This document shows, in pieces, positions 17,600 to 24,344 of a DNA stretch of 64,000 nucleotides; the stretch's first letter is position 1, and each line of letters begins with the position of its first letter. A program made the translations under genes and the position numbers. The stretch comes from Mesorhizobium tianshanense (lineage in GTDB: Bacteria; Pseudomonadota; Alphaproteobacteria; Rhizobiales; Rhizobiaceae). The DNA lies in contig NZ_VLKT01000025.1 in assembly GCF_007830515.1 (NCBI RefSeq), positions 1 through 64,000 on the forward strand, in the 5' to 3' direction. The notes beneath the pieces are model-generated. The model did no database searches. It was not told the DNA's origin and worked only from the letters and a program-made list of their open reading frames with translations.

Positions 17600-17869
17600 T
17601 CAGTTCGTCGAGCCATTGGCGAGCAGACGGTCCAGCCGGCCCTCCGCCTCCAGTTCATGGAGATCGTCGGAGCCGCCGACATGCGTATCGCCGATGAATA
17701 TCTGCGGAAAGGTCGAGCGGCCGTTCGCGCGGGAAATCATTTCCCGGCGCAGTTCCGGCGAGAAGGATGCGTCGTGCTCGGTGTAGGTGACACCCTTGCG
17801 CTCGAGCAGCCGCTTGGCCGCCGTGCAATAGCCGCACATCATCCGTGTATAGATCGTCACGTCGACCAT
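17600..17869 (-). CDS. grxC: Glutaredoxin 3
   Basis: The 89-residue thioredoxin-fold protein has the dithiol active site CGYC at residues 12-15 (TRMMCGYCTAAKRLLERKG), the cis-proline turn (RSTFPQIFIG, about 57-66) and the GG-D glutathione-binding end (THVGGSDDL). It reduces disulfides and protein-glutathione adducts in the cytosol with glutathione and glutathione reductase. It sits between a ComF-type gene and the Nit1-like amidase, all on the same strand and closely spaced. Confidence 0.95.
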   Translation of the reverse strand: MVDVTIYTRMMCGYCTAAKRLLERKGVTYTEHDASFSPELRREMISRANGRSTFPQIFIGDTHVGGSDDLHELEAEGRLDRLLANGSTN

Positions 17870-17896
17870 CGGTCAGCAATCCTGCCTTTCCTCAAC

Positions 17897-18682
17897 CTAT
17901 ATAGTCGCGGACTCGTCGGCCCGAAAGTCCCCCGGCAGCACGCGCGCAAAGGTCAGCACGTCGACCGCCCCGGCGCCGCCCCTCTTCAGCGCCTTGGCGA
18001 CCGCGCGGACAGTGGCGCCGGTGGTATAGACATCGTCGATCAAGAGCACCCGGCGGCCGGCGATCTCGATCTCGGCCTCCTCGGGCACTCTGAACGCGGC
18101 ACGCACATTCTCCTCGCGTTCCCGCCGCTCCAGCCCGACCTGCTGGCGGGTGAGTTTGACACGCCTGACCGCGGAGGGCGCGAAAGGCAGGCCGCCAAGC
18201 TGCGATACCGCCCTTGCCAGTTCCGCCGACTGGTTGAACTGACGCCTGAAGAAGCGCCGCCAGTGCAGCGGCACCGGCACGACCACATCGGCTTCCGCGA
18301 TCAGTTCGGCGCCGGCGCGCAGCATCCAGCGCGCCATCCATGGCGCCAGGTCGGTGCGATCCTGGTATTTCAATCCTTGCACCATCTGGCGGGCGACGCC
18401 GGAGTAAGCGACCGCGGCCCGCGCGCGCTCGAACGGCGGCGGGTCGGCGATCGCCTCGGCCGACAGGAACCCCTCGCCCATGTGGTGGATGAACGGCGTG
18501 CCCATCACCGGGCACCACGGCCGTTCCAGAAGCCTGAGCTTCGGCCAGCAGGCGCCGCACAGCACGCCGGGCTGCGAGACATGCCGCCGGCAGCCGGCGC
18601 AAACCGGCGGAAACAGGAGGCGCGCCGGCCAGCCCAATGCCTTTCGAGCGATACTCTTGATATCTGGCATTGGATCGGCCAC
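17897..18682 (-). CDS. ComF family phosphoribosyltransferase-like protein
   Basis: The 261-residue protein starts with a double zinc ribbon (CAGCRRHV and CGACWPKL, about residues 28-48). It ends in a phosphoribosyltransferase domain with the PRPP-binding signature VLLIDDVYTTGATVRAVAKAL (about residue 212). A conserved GLKYQDRTDLAPWMA region and PVPLHWRRFFRRQFNQS link them. ComF/GntX proteins are tied to DNA uptake in competent bacteria but are also universal in non-competent ones, so the role here is unknown. Its 5' end faces the methyltransferase gene at about 50 bases. Confidence 0.92.
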   Translation of the reverse strand: MADPMPDIKSIARKALGWPARLLFPPVCAGCRRHVSQPGVLCGACWPKLRLLERPWCPVMGTPFIHHMGEGFLSAEAIADPPPFERARAAVAYSGVARQMVQGLKYQDRTDLAPWMARWMLRAGAELIAEADVVVPVPLHWRRFFRRQFNQSAELARAVSQLGGLPFAPSAVRRVKLTRQQVGLERREREENVRAAFRVPEEAEIEIAGRRVLLIDDVYTTGATVRAVAKALKRGGAGAVDVLTFARVLPGDFRADESATI

Positions 18683-18735
18683 GTGGTTGGTTCTCCGCCA
18701 CCCTATATCAGAGAGCGGAAACCAGGAACCAGCCG

Positions 18736-19617
18736 TTGCAGCCTATAGTCGATACATCTCTCTGGCTGGCGCACAAGCGCCGGGCTCTCGCCCATCCGAC
18801 TGCCGGCGCGGATTTCCTGATGCGGCGGGCGGCCGAGGATCTTGCCGAGCGGCTGGACGCCGTCGAGCGCAAATTCGACAGAGCGGCCGTGCTGTTTTGC
18901 CAGACGCCGGCGGCGTCCGACGTGCTCGCGACAAGCGGTAAGGTGGCGGACATCGTGCGCGTGGAGGCGGACGCCGCGTTCCTGGGCGGTGCCGCTGGAT
19001 TGGTGGCACCGCTGGAAACCGTGCCGTTCGAGCCGGAAAGCCTCGACCTCGCCGTCTCCCTTTTGTCTCTTCAGGCAATGAACGATATTCCCGGCATGCT
19101 GGTGCAGATCCGCCGCGCGCTGAAGCCCGATGGTCTTTTTCTCGGCGCTTTTGCCGGCGCCGGTACGCTTTCCGAGCTGCGCGAAAGCCTGCTCGCCGCC
19201 GAGACCGAGCTTTACGGCGGCGCCAGCCCACGCGTCATCCCGTTCACCGACGTGCGCGACGCCGGCGCGCTTTTGCAGCGCGCCGGCCTGGCCCTGCCGG
19301 TCGCCGATGTCGAGACGGTGACGGTGCGGTACGGAACCCTGTTCGGCCTGATGGCGGACCTGCGGGCAGTGGGCGAGACCAGCGCGCTCGTCGACCGCAG
19401 CAGGCGACCGGGCACACGCAGACTGTTTGCCCGCGCCGCCGAAATCTACGCCGAGCGGTTTTCGGACGCCGATGGTCGCGTCAGGGCGAGTTTTCCGATC
19501 GTCTGGATGTCAGGATGGGCGCCCGACGCCTCGCAGCAAAAGCCGTTGAAGCCGGGCTCGGCGAAAATATCGCTGAAGACAATACTGGAAAATCCCGGCG
19601 GGCCAGGCGGACGTTGA
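18736..19617 (+). CDS. SAM-dependent methyltransferase (NDUFAF5/BioC-like)
   Basis: The protein is about 293 residues. The start is taken as TTG at 18736-18738 with AGGAA upstream, giving (M)QPIVDTSLWLAHKRRALAHP. An ATG at 18670 would extend into the divergent comF gene and add non-homologous residues. The body matches the class-I methyltransferases related to NDUFAF5: FDRAAVLF, SLLSLQAMNDIPGMLVQIRR, LKPDGLFLGAFAGAGTLSEL and a C-terminal WMSGWAPDASQQKPLKPGSA. The SAM site is degenerate, as in relatives. Mitochondrial NDUFAF5 hydroxylates a complex I arginine; whether the bacterial protein does so is unknown. Confidence 0.85.
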   Translation: MQPIVDTSLWLAHKRRALAHPTAGADFLMRRAAEDLAERLDAVERKFDRAAVLFCQTPAASDVLATSGKVADIVRVEADAAFLGGAAGLVAPLETVPFEPESLDLAVSLLSLQAMNDIPGMLVQIRRALKPDGLFLGAFAGAGTLSELRESLLAAETELYGGASPRVIPFTDVRDAGALLQRAGLALPVADVETVTVRYGTLFGLMADLRAVGETSALVDRSRRPGTRRLFARAAEIYAERFSDADGRVRASFPIVWMSGWAPDASQQKPLKPGSAKISLKTILENPGGPGGR

Positions 19618-19625
19618 CCGGATTG

Positions 19626-19817
19626 CTATGGTTGGGGGGTGGTCGCGAAAGCGTTCACCAGCCTGCTGTTGTTGTCGCTGAACAGCCACTTGATGGCATC
19701 GAACGCCTGGCTGGCGCCGCCTACGATGGTAAGCGACAGCACGGCCACGATCAGCCCATATTCAATGGCCGTCGCGCCGGTTTCGTCTTCCAGAAATCGT
19801 TGCAGCAATGTCTTCAT
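19626..19817 (-). CDS. Flp-type IVb pilin (orphan)
   Basis: The 63-residue prepilin starts at ATG 19815-19817 (MKTLLQRFLEDETGATAIEY). It has the class-IVb processing site G/ATAIEYGL, where the prepilin peptidase cuts after glycine, followed by the hydrophobic assembly helix (LIVAVLSLTIVGGASQAFDAI). Flp pilins build thin adhesive pili through the Tad machinery. No tad/cpa assembly genes occur in the window, so it must rely on genes elsewhere or be a leftover copy. It is convergent with the methyltransferase gene at 8 bases. Confidence 0.9.
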   Translation of the reverse strand: MKTLLQRFLEDETGATAIEYGLIVAVLSLTIVGGASQAFDAIKWLFSDNNSRLVNAFATTPQP

Positions 19818-19914
19818 GACCGTCGATCCCGCTTGCCGGAACCCTAGCGCCGACCCGTTAAGAAAGGTTAACGGCACAGGCTTAACAGGCGATGAAACGA
19901 CGGCTTTAAACATG

Positions 19915-20229
19915 TCAGCAGTCGCCGCTGCGCTTGCCATTGTCGCGTATCACGCAGATTGAACTGGGCAACGGCTGCAGCACGCTCCTGCGCAGCGTGT
20001 AGGTGTCGCGGCGGCCGATCGAGCCTGTGCTGATCGTATCGAGGTCGGCAAGTTCGGCGCGGGCGGACTGCGATCGTATCCGGCTGTCGAGGAAAGGCGT
20101 CGCGATCAAGGCCAGCGCCACCGCGGCCGAGCCGAACAGCAGCGTGATACGCAATATGCCCATGCCGGCATTGGCGGCGCTATGATTGCGGTCGGGTCGG
20201 ATCGATTCCCAGTCCCTGTCGAGGCTCAT
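19915..20229 (-). CDS. Small single-pass membrane protein, unknown
   Basis: The 104-residue protein starts at ATG 20227-20229 (MSLDRDWESIRPDRNHSAAN). It has one strong hydrophobic segment (ILRITLLFGSAAVALALIAT, about residues 25-45) and a basic C-terminal part ending in CVIRDNGKRSGDC with two cysteines. The predicted topology is N-in with the C-terminus outside. It resembles unnamed small proteins often beside Flp pilin genes in rhizobia. It lies about 97 bases upstream of the pilin on the same strand, so they may be cotranscribed. Function unknown. Confidence 0.7.
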   Translation of the reverse strand: MSLDRDWESIRPDRNHSAANAGMGILRITLLFGSAAVALALIATPFLDSRIRSQSARAELADLDTISTGSIGRRDTYTLRRSVLQPLPSSICVIRDNGKRSGDC

Positions 20230-20350
20230 GCAACCGCTCTCCGGCAAAGGCCCGGACAGGCCTTGCTTCAATTTCCACGCCTCTCAATTTTTCACGGCAA
20301 GATAAATCTTCGATTAACGCTGTCTTAAACTCGGGCCGTGAAGGCGCAAA

Positions 20351-20773
20351 TCACAGAAGATCGATGAGGAACTGGATCAGCGGCGCGTCGGCCGGCGGCA
20401 TCGGAAAATCGCGCATCTGGCGCGGCCGCACCCATTTCAGCACCTGGCCCTCCTTCGGCTGCGCGATGCCGCGGAAGCGACGGCAGACGAACAGCGGCAT
20501 CAGCAGGTGAAAATCATCGTAGGAATGGCTGGCGAAGGTGAACGGCGCCAAGCAGGGAATGTCGGTTTCGATGCCGATCTCCTCGTACAACTCCCGGATG
20601 AGGCATTCTTCCGGCGTCTCGCCGGGCTCGACCTTGCCGCCCGGAAATTCCCACAGGCCGGCGAGCTGCTTGCCTTCAGGCCGCTGCGCCAGAAGCACGC
20701 GACCGTCGGTATCGACCAGCGCACAGGCCGCGACCAGCAGCAGGCGCTTGCCAACAGGGCTCGCGCCGGTCAT
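20351..20773 (-). CDS. mutT: 8-oxo-dGTP diphosphatase MutT (Nudix)
   Basis: The 140-residue protein has the complete Nudix box: WEFPGGKVEPGETPEECLIR then ELYEEIGI, about residues 40-65. The flanks VLLAQRPEGKQLAGLWEF and the late WVRPRQMRDFPMPPADAPLI are typical of MutT. It hydrolyses oxidised dGTP to prevent A:T to C:G changes. The start at ATG 20771-20773 overlaps the GNAT stop by four bases (ATGA), so translation is coupled to argJ and the acetyltransferase. Confidence 0.94.
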   Translation of the reverse strand: MTGASPVGKRLLLVAACALVDTDGRVLLAQRPEGKQLAGLWEFPGGKVEPGETPEECLIRELYEEIGIETDIPCLAPFTFASHSYDDFHLLMPLFVCRRFRGIAQPKEGQVLKWVRPRQMRDFPMPPADAPLIQFLIDLL

Positions 20774-21549
20774 GCGCCGGGCGGCCGGCGATAATGGTAA
20801 CGATAGACTTCGTCGAACCCGAGCGAGCGATAAAGCGCCAGCGCCGGCGCATTGTCGGCCTCGACCTGCAGCCAGGCTTCCCGGGCGCCGCGCAGCCGCG
20901 CCCATTTCAGCGCCGACATAATGAGGTGGCGGCCATGGCCCTGGTTGCGCACCGATCTGTCGGTGGCGATCTCGAACAGCCCTGCGAGATCGCCATCATG
21001 GACGCAGATCAGCGTCGCCAGCGGTTCCGTACCCTCTTCGAGCGCGAACAGCCCGGCTTCCGGCTGGATGGCGCCGATGATCTCCGACAGGCCCGGCCGC
21101 AGCGACACGTCCGAGCCGCTCACCTTGAGCGCCGCGCCGATGAAGCGGCTGATGTCCTTCAGCGGAATCTGGTCCATGGCGACGTCGAGCTGGGCGTCCG
21201 CCAGCGGCAGCCGCATGACCAGCGATTCCGCGAAGCTGCTCCACCCCTCGCTGTCGAGATGTTTCGAAAGCACGGAGCCCGACAGCGGCGATATGCGGAA
21301 GGTCAGCGGCCGGCCATAGGCGTCGAAACGGCGGCTGGCGCGACCGATGCGCTCGGCAATGTGCTGGATGTCGCCCGGATCGAGCGGGTTGACCGAATTC
21401 AGCCGCTTGGCCGGATGGCCTGCCGTCAGCCGCACCACCCAGGTGCCGTCATAATGGACGGCCGCCGCCGGCCAGGCCCGAAAACCGGCCGCCTCGTAAC
21501 GACGCACGATGGCAAGCACGCTTGCCGGATGTCTGGAAACCAACGCCAT
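20770..21549 (-). CDS. GNAT-family N-acetyltransferase
   Basis: The 259-residue protein starts at ATG 21547-21549, directly overlapping the argJ stop (TGATG). The GNAT fold is in the C-terminal half: the acetyl-CoA loop RSVRNQGHGRHLIMSALKWA (about residue 200), then WLQVEADNAPALALYRSLGF, the usual motif-B strand and helix. The N-terminal half (1-120) is a divergent, GNAT-like domain. The substrate is unknown. The coupling to argJ and mutT is a conserved rhizobial arrangement but does not reveal the acyl acceptor. Confidence 0.9.
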   Translation of the reverse strand: MALVSRHPASVLAIVRRYEAAGFRAWPAAAVHYDGTWVVRLTAGHPAKRLNSVNPLDPGDIQHIAERIGRASRRFDAYGRPLTFRISPLSGSVLSKHLDSEGWSSFAESLVMRLPLADAQLDVAMDQIPLKDISRFIGAALKVSGSDVSLRPGLSEIIGAIQPEAGLFALEEGTEPLATLICVHDGDLAGLFEIATDRSVRNQGHGRHLIMSALKWARLRGAREAWLQVEADNAPALALYRSLGFDEVYRYHYRRPPGA

Positions 21550-22790
21550 CAGCTCCGATAATCGCCGTTGATGGCGACATACTCCTTGGTGAGGTCGCAA
21601 GTCCACACCGTCGCCTTGCCACGGCCGATGCCGATATCGGCACGGATGCGGATCTCGTCGCGCTTCATGTAGGCCGACGTCGCCTCTTCGGAGTAGCTTG
21701 CATCGCGCTCGCCCTCATGCGCCAGCCTGATATCGCCGAACCAGATCGACAGGAGGTCGCGGTCGGCCGGTTCGCCGGCCTTGCCGACGGCCATGACGAC
21801 GCGGCCCCAATTGGCGTCCTCGCCGGCGACCGCCGTCTTGACCAGCGGCGAATTGGCGATCGACAGCGCGATGCGCTTGGCCGAGCGGGCCGATTTCGCG
21901 CCGGTGACGGTGACCTCGACCTGCTTGCGGGCGCCCTCGCCGTCGCGCACCACTTGCAGCGCCAGCGATTTCAGCACCTTGCCGAGCGCGCGGCGGAAGG
22001 CGCCGAGGCGCGCATCCCCGGCATCGGTGATGTCAGGCGCGCCGCGCCTGGCGGCCGTGCCGGTGGCGAAGATCAGCAGCGTGTCGCTGGTCGAGGTGTC
22101 GCTGTCGACGGTGACCGCGTTGAAGGTCTTGGCGGTGCCGCGCGACAGAAGATCCTGCAGCACGGGCGCCGCGATCGGTGCGTCGGTGGCGATGAAGGAG
22201 AGCATCGTCGCCATGTCGGGCGCGATCATGCCGGCGCCCTTGGCAATGCCGTTGATGGTGACGTCGGCGTCGCCGAGCTTCACCGTCGCGGTCGCCAGTT
22301 TCGGATAGGTGTCCGTGGTCATGATCGCCTTGGCGGCTTCGGTCCACAGGTCCGGGCGGCCGTCCTTGACCAGTCCGGCGAGCAAATGGCTGAACTTGCC
22401 GGCGTCCAGCGGCTCGCCGATGACGCCGGTCGAGGCCAGAAACACCTCGTCCGGCGTGCAGCCCGCGGCCTTGGCCGCGGCTTCGCCGGTCATTGCCGTC
22501 GACGTCCGGCCCTTCTGGCCGGTAAAGGCATTGGCGTTGCCGGAGTTGACGACCAGCACGCGCGCCTTGCCCTGCCCGAGATTCTGCCGGCAGAAATCGA
22601 CCGGCGCCGACGGGCATTTCGACTTGGTGAACACGCCGGCGACCGTGGTGCCGGCGTCGAAGACCATGGCCAGCAGGTCGGTGCGGTTCTTGTACTTTAT
22701 CCCGGCCTCGGCGGTGGCGATGCGAACGCCCTCGATAGCAGGCATCTTGGGATACTTTTTCGGCGCGAGCGGCGAAATCGTGGCTGACAT
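21549..22790 (-). CDS. argJ: Bifunctional ornithine acetyltransferase / N-acetylglutamate synthase
   Basis: The 413-residue enzyme starts at ATG 22788-22790 after a GAGG box (MSATISPLAPKKYPKMPAIE). It recycles the acetyl group from N-acetylornithine to glutamate in arginine synthesis and can also use acetyl-CoA. The self-cleavage site that gives the alpha and beta chains is visible in KGAGMIAPDMATMLSFIATD (about residue 185), with the nucleophilic threonine in the ATM triplet. NSGNANAFTG and the C-terminal DLTKEYVAINGDYRS are family hallmarks. argH is at 56.0 kb. Confidence 0.97.
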   Translation of the reverse strand: MSATISPLAPKKYPKMPAIEGVRIATAEAGIKYKNRTDLLAMVFDAGTTVAGVFTKSKCPSAPVDFCRQNLGQGKARVLVVNSGNANAFTGQKGRTSTAMTGEAAAKAAGCTPDEVFLASTGVIGEPLDAGKFSHLLAGLVKDGRPDLWTEAAKAIMTTDTYPKLATATVKLGDADVTINGIAKGAGMIAPDMATMLSFIATDAPIAAPVLQDLLSRGTAKTFNAVTVDSDTSTSDTLLIFATGTAARRGAPDITDAGDARLGAFRRALGKVLKSLALQVVRDGEGARKQVEVTVTGAKSARSAKRIALSIANSPLVKTAVAGEDANWGRVVMAVGKAGEPADRDLLSIWFGDIRLAHEGERDASYSEEATSAYMKRDEIRIRADIGIGRGKATVWTCDLTKEYVAINGDYRS

Positions 22791-23174
22791 GAAGACCTCG
22801 GGCGGGAAAACGCAAGGGGAACGCCCGTTTGCCCGATAGCGGGCGCCGGCGCAAGGGTGTTTTCGGCCGTTATGAGCGACGCCGGAAACCGCCAGCTGGT
22901 GGCCGAGCAAGGCCGCTCTGCTTTCGACGTCTATCAGCGGCTCAAGCGCGTCGACAATCCCGATACCGGAAACATCGAGGATGATCTCGTCGGCTTCCTG
23001 AAGAACCGGCCTGTGCACTTGGCTGTGACGGTTTGGCAGGTTGGAGGGACAGCACCCCTCTGCCTTGCCGGGCGTTCGTCGTTCGGAAAGCCAAGCAATT
23101 GGCTTTCCGTCCGCTGCGCGGACCACTCCTCAACCCCCGCAAGGGGGAGATCGGCAGCTTCGCCGACGGCAGGC
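22791..23174. other. Intergenic region upstream of argJ
   Basis: These 384 bases lie between the argJ start and the PPIase stop (both minus strand). Positions 23066-23121 hold a dyad repeat (next entry), followed by a CCCCCGCAAGGGGG mini-hairpin near 23133. An open frame continues upstream of argJ with argJ-like base composition, but it matches no family I know and lacks a clear start. I see no supported gene. An argJ promoter or leader is expected here but was not identified. Confidence 0.5.
23066..23121 (+). repeat. Extragenic dyad repeat, family P, copy 1
   Basis: Perfect 11-base arms CGGAAAGCCAA (23084-23094) and TTGGCTTTCCG (23099-23109) surround a GCAA loop. The arms are flanked by GGGCGTTCG on the left and CGTCCGCTGCGCGGACC on the right. 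A second copy in the opposite orientation is found after secA. It probably belongs to a dispersed rhizobial palindrome family; it may also stop transcription from the PPIase side. Confidence 0.8.
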
Positions 23175-24092
23175 CTACTTCGCGTTCTCCAGCGCGTCGA
23201 CCGTCTTCTTCAGCTGCTCGTCCGGGATCTCGACTTTGGCGTCGGCGCGCAGCGTCTTGACCAGCGCGATATACTTGTCGCGGATGACCGCCTGACGGGC
23301 CTGATCCCTAACCTGCTCGAAGGCCGGCGGCTGCTTGGCGCGCTTGTCCTCGACCTGGATGACGTGCCAGCCGAACTGCGACTGCACCGGCTGCTCGGTG
23401 TATTTGCCGACCGCCAGCGCGAAGACCGCCTTGTCGAATTCCGGCACCATCTGGCCGGGTCCGAACCAGCCGAGATCGCCGCCGCTGGTCTTGCCACTCG
23501 GATCGCTGGTGTGCTCGTTGGCGAGCTTCTGGAAATCGCCGCCGCCGTCGAGCTGCTTGATGATCGCGTCGGCCTCTTCCTTCGTCTTCACCAGGATGTG
23601 ACGGGCATGCACCTCGTTGGTCGGCGGCGTGTTGGCGATTTCCTGGTCGTAGCGGGCGCGAACCTCGGCATCCGTGACCTTGTCGACGACGTCCTTCTCG
23701 ACCATTTGGCCATGCAGGGCGCGCTGCTGCAGGAACGCCATGCGGCGCTGGAAGTCGGGATCCTTGTCGAGGCCGGTGGTGACCGCCTGGGCCGCCATGA
23801 CCTTGATTTCGATCGCCGCCGAAAGCGCCGCGGCGCGGCGCTGTTCAGGCGGCATCTGCGCGAACTGCTGCGACAGCTCGCCTTCGGCAAGCGCAAGGTC
23901 TGCCTCGGTCAGCTTCTGGCCGTTGATCGTGGCGACCACGGCGTTCGGATCGACCGGCGCGGCAGGCTGGGCAGGCGCGGCCGGCTGGGCGGGGGCGGTG
24001 TCCTGCGCCATCAGTGGCGACAGCGACAGAGCCGACAGCCCGAATGCCAGGCCAAGGCTGGCGAGCGACGCGCGGCGGAACAATAAGGACAT
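23175..24092 (-). CDS. Periplasmic parvulin-type peptidyl-prolyl isomerase
   Basis: The 305-residue protein has an N-terminal signal peptide ending near LSPLMAQ and an Ala/Pro/Gln linker. A SurA-like helical chaperone region (about 50-130) is followed by a parvulin domain (about 140-235) containing HARHILVKTKEEADAIIKQL, SGGDLGWFGPGQMVPEFDKA and FGWHVIQVEDKR. It should help fold or escort exported outer-membrane proteins. It is divergent from secA, the export motor, which fits a secretion role. It resembles rhizobial PPIases of the PrsA/SurA group; a precise name is not justified. Confidence 0.93.
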   Translation of the reverse strand: MSLLFRRASLASLGLAFGLSALSLSPLMAQDTAPAQPAAPAQPAAPVDPNAVVATINGQKLTEADLALAEGELSQQFAQMPPEQRRAAALSAAIEIKVMAAQAVTTGLDKDPDFQRRMAFLQQRALHGQMVEKDVVDKVTDAEVRARYDQEIANTPPTNEVHARHILVKTKEEADAIIKQLDGGGDFQKLANEHTSDPSGKTSGGDLGWFGPGQMVPEFDKAVFALAVGKYTEQPVQSQFGWHVIQVEDKRAKQPPAFEQVRDQARQAVIRDKYIALVKTLRADAKVEIPDEQLKKTVDALENAK

Positions 24093-24188
24093 ACGATTAA
24101 CTCCAATGGGGGATAGCTAGAGCGGGATGGCTTCCAGATCAGCCAGTTTGTGGCCGAATTTGGCGCGGTCGACAGGGCGAGCGCGGCG

Positions 24189-24216
24189 TTGACATCGATT
24201 GAGCCCCCTCTTATCT
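24189..24216 (+). promoter_or_regulatory. Probable housekeeping promoter of secA
   Basis: TTGACA (24189-24194), a 16-base spacer and TTATCT (24211-24216) give a near-consensus sigma-70 promoter pointing at secA, with a leader of about 120 bases. No other good match was seen in the divergent PPIase/secA gap. Confidence 0.55.
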
Positions 24217-24344
24217 GTCCAACGACTTTGCGTCCAGAACCGTTTTCCGGGCGCTTTTTGCGTTTGTCCGCGTTTCACGTGGATTTGATGGGGCCGGCCG
24301 GCAGCCGTCGCAACGACTTGGAATGCTATCGAAAGGACCATTGA

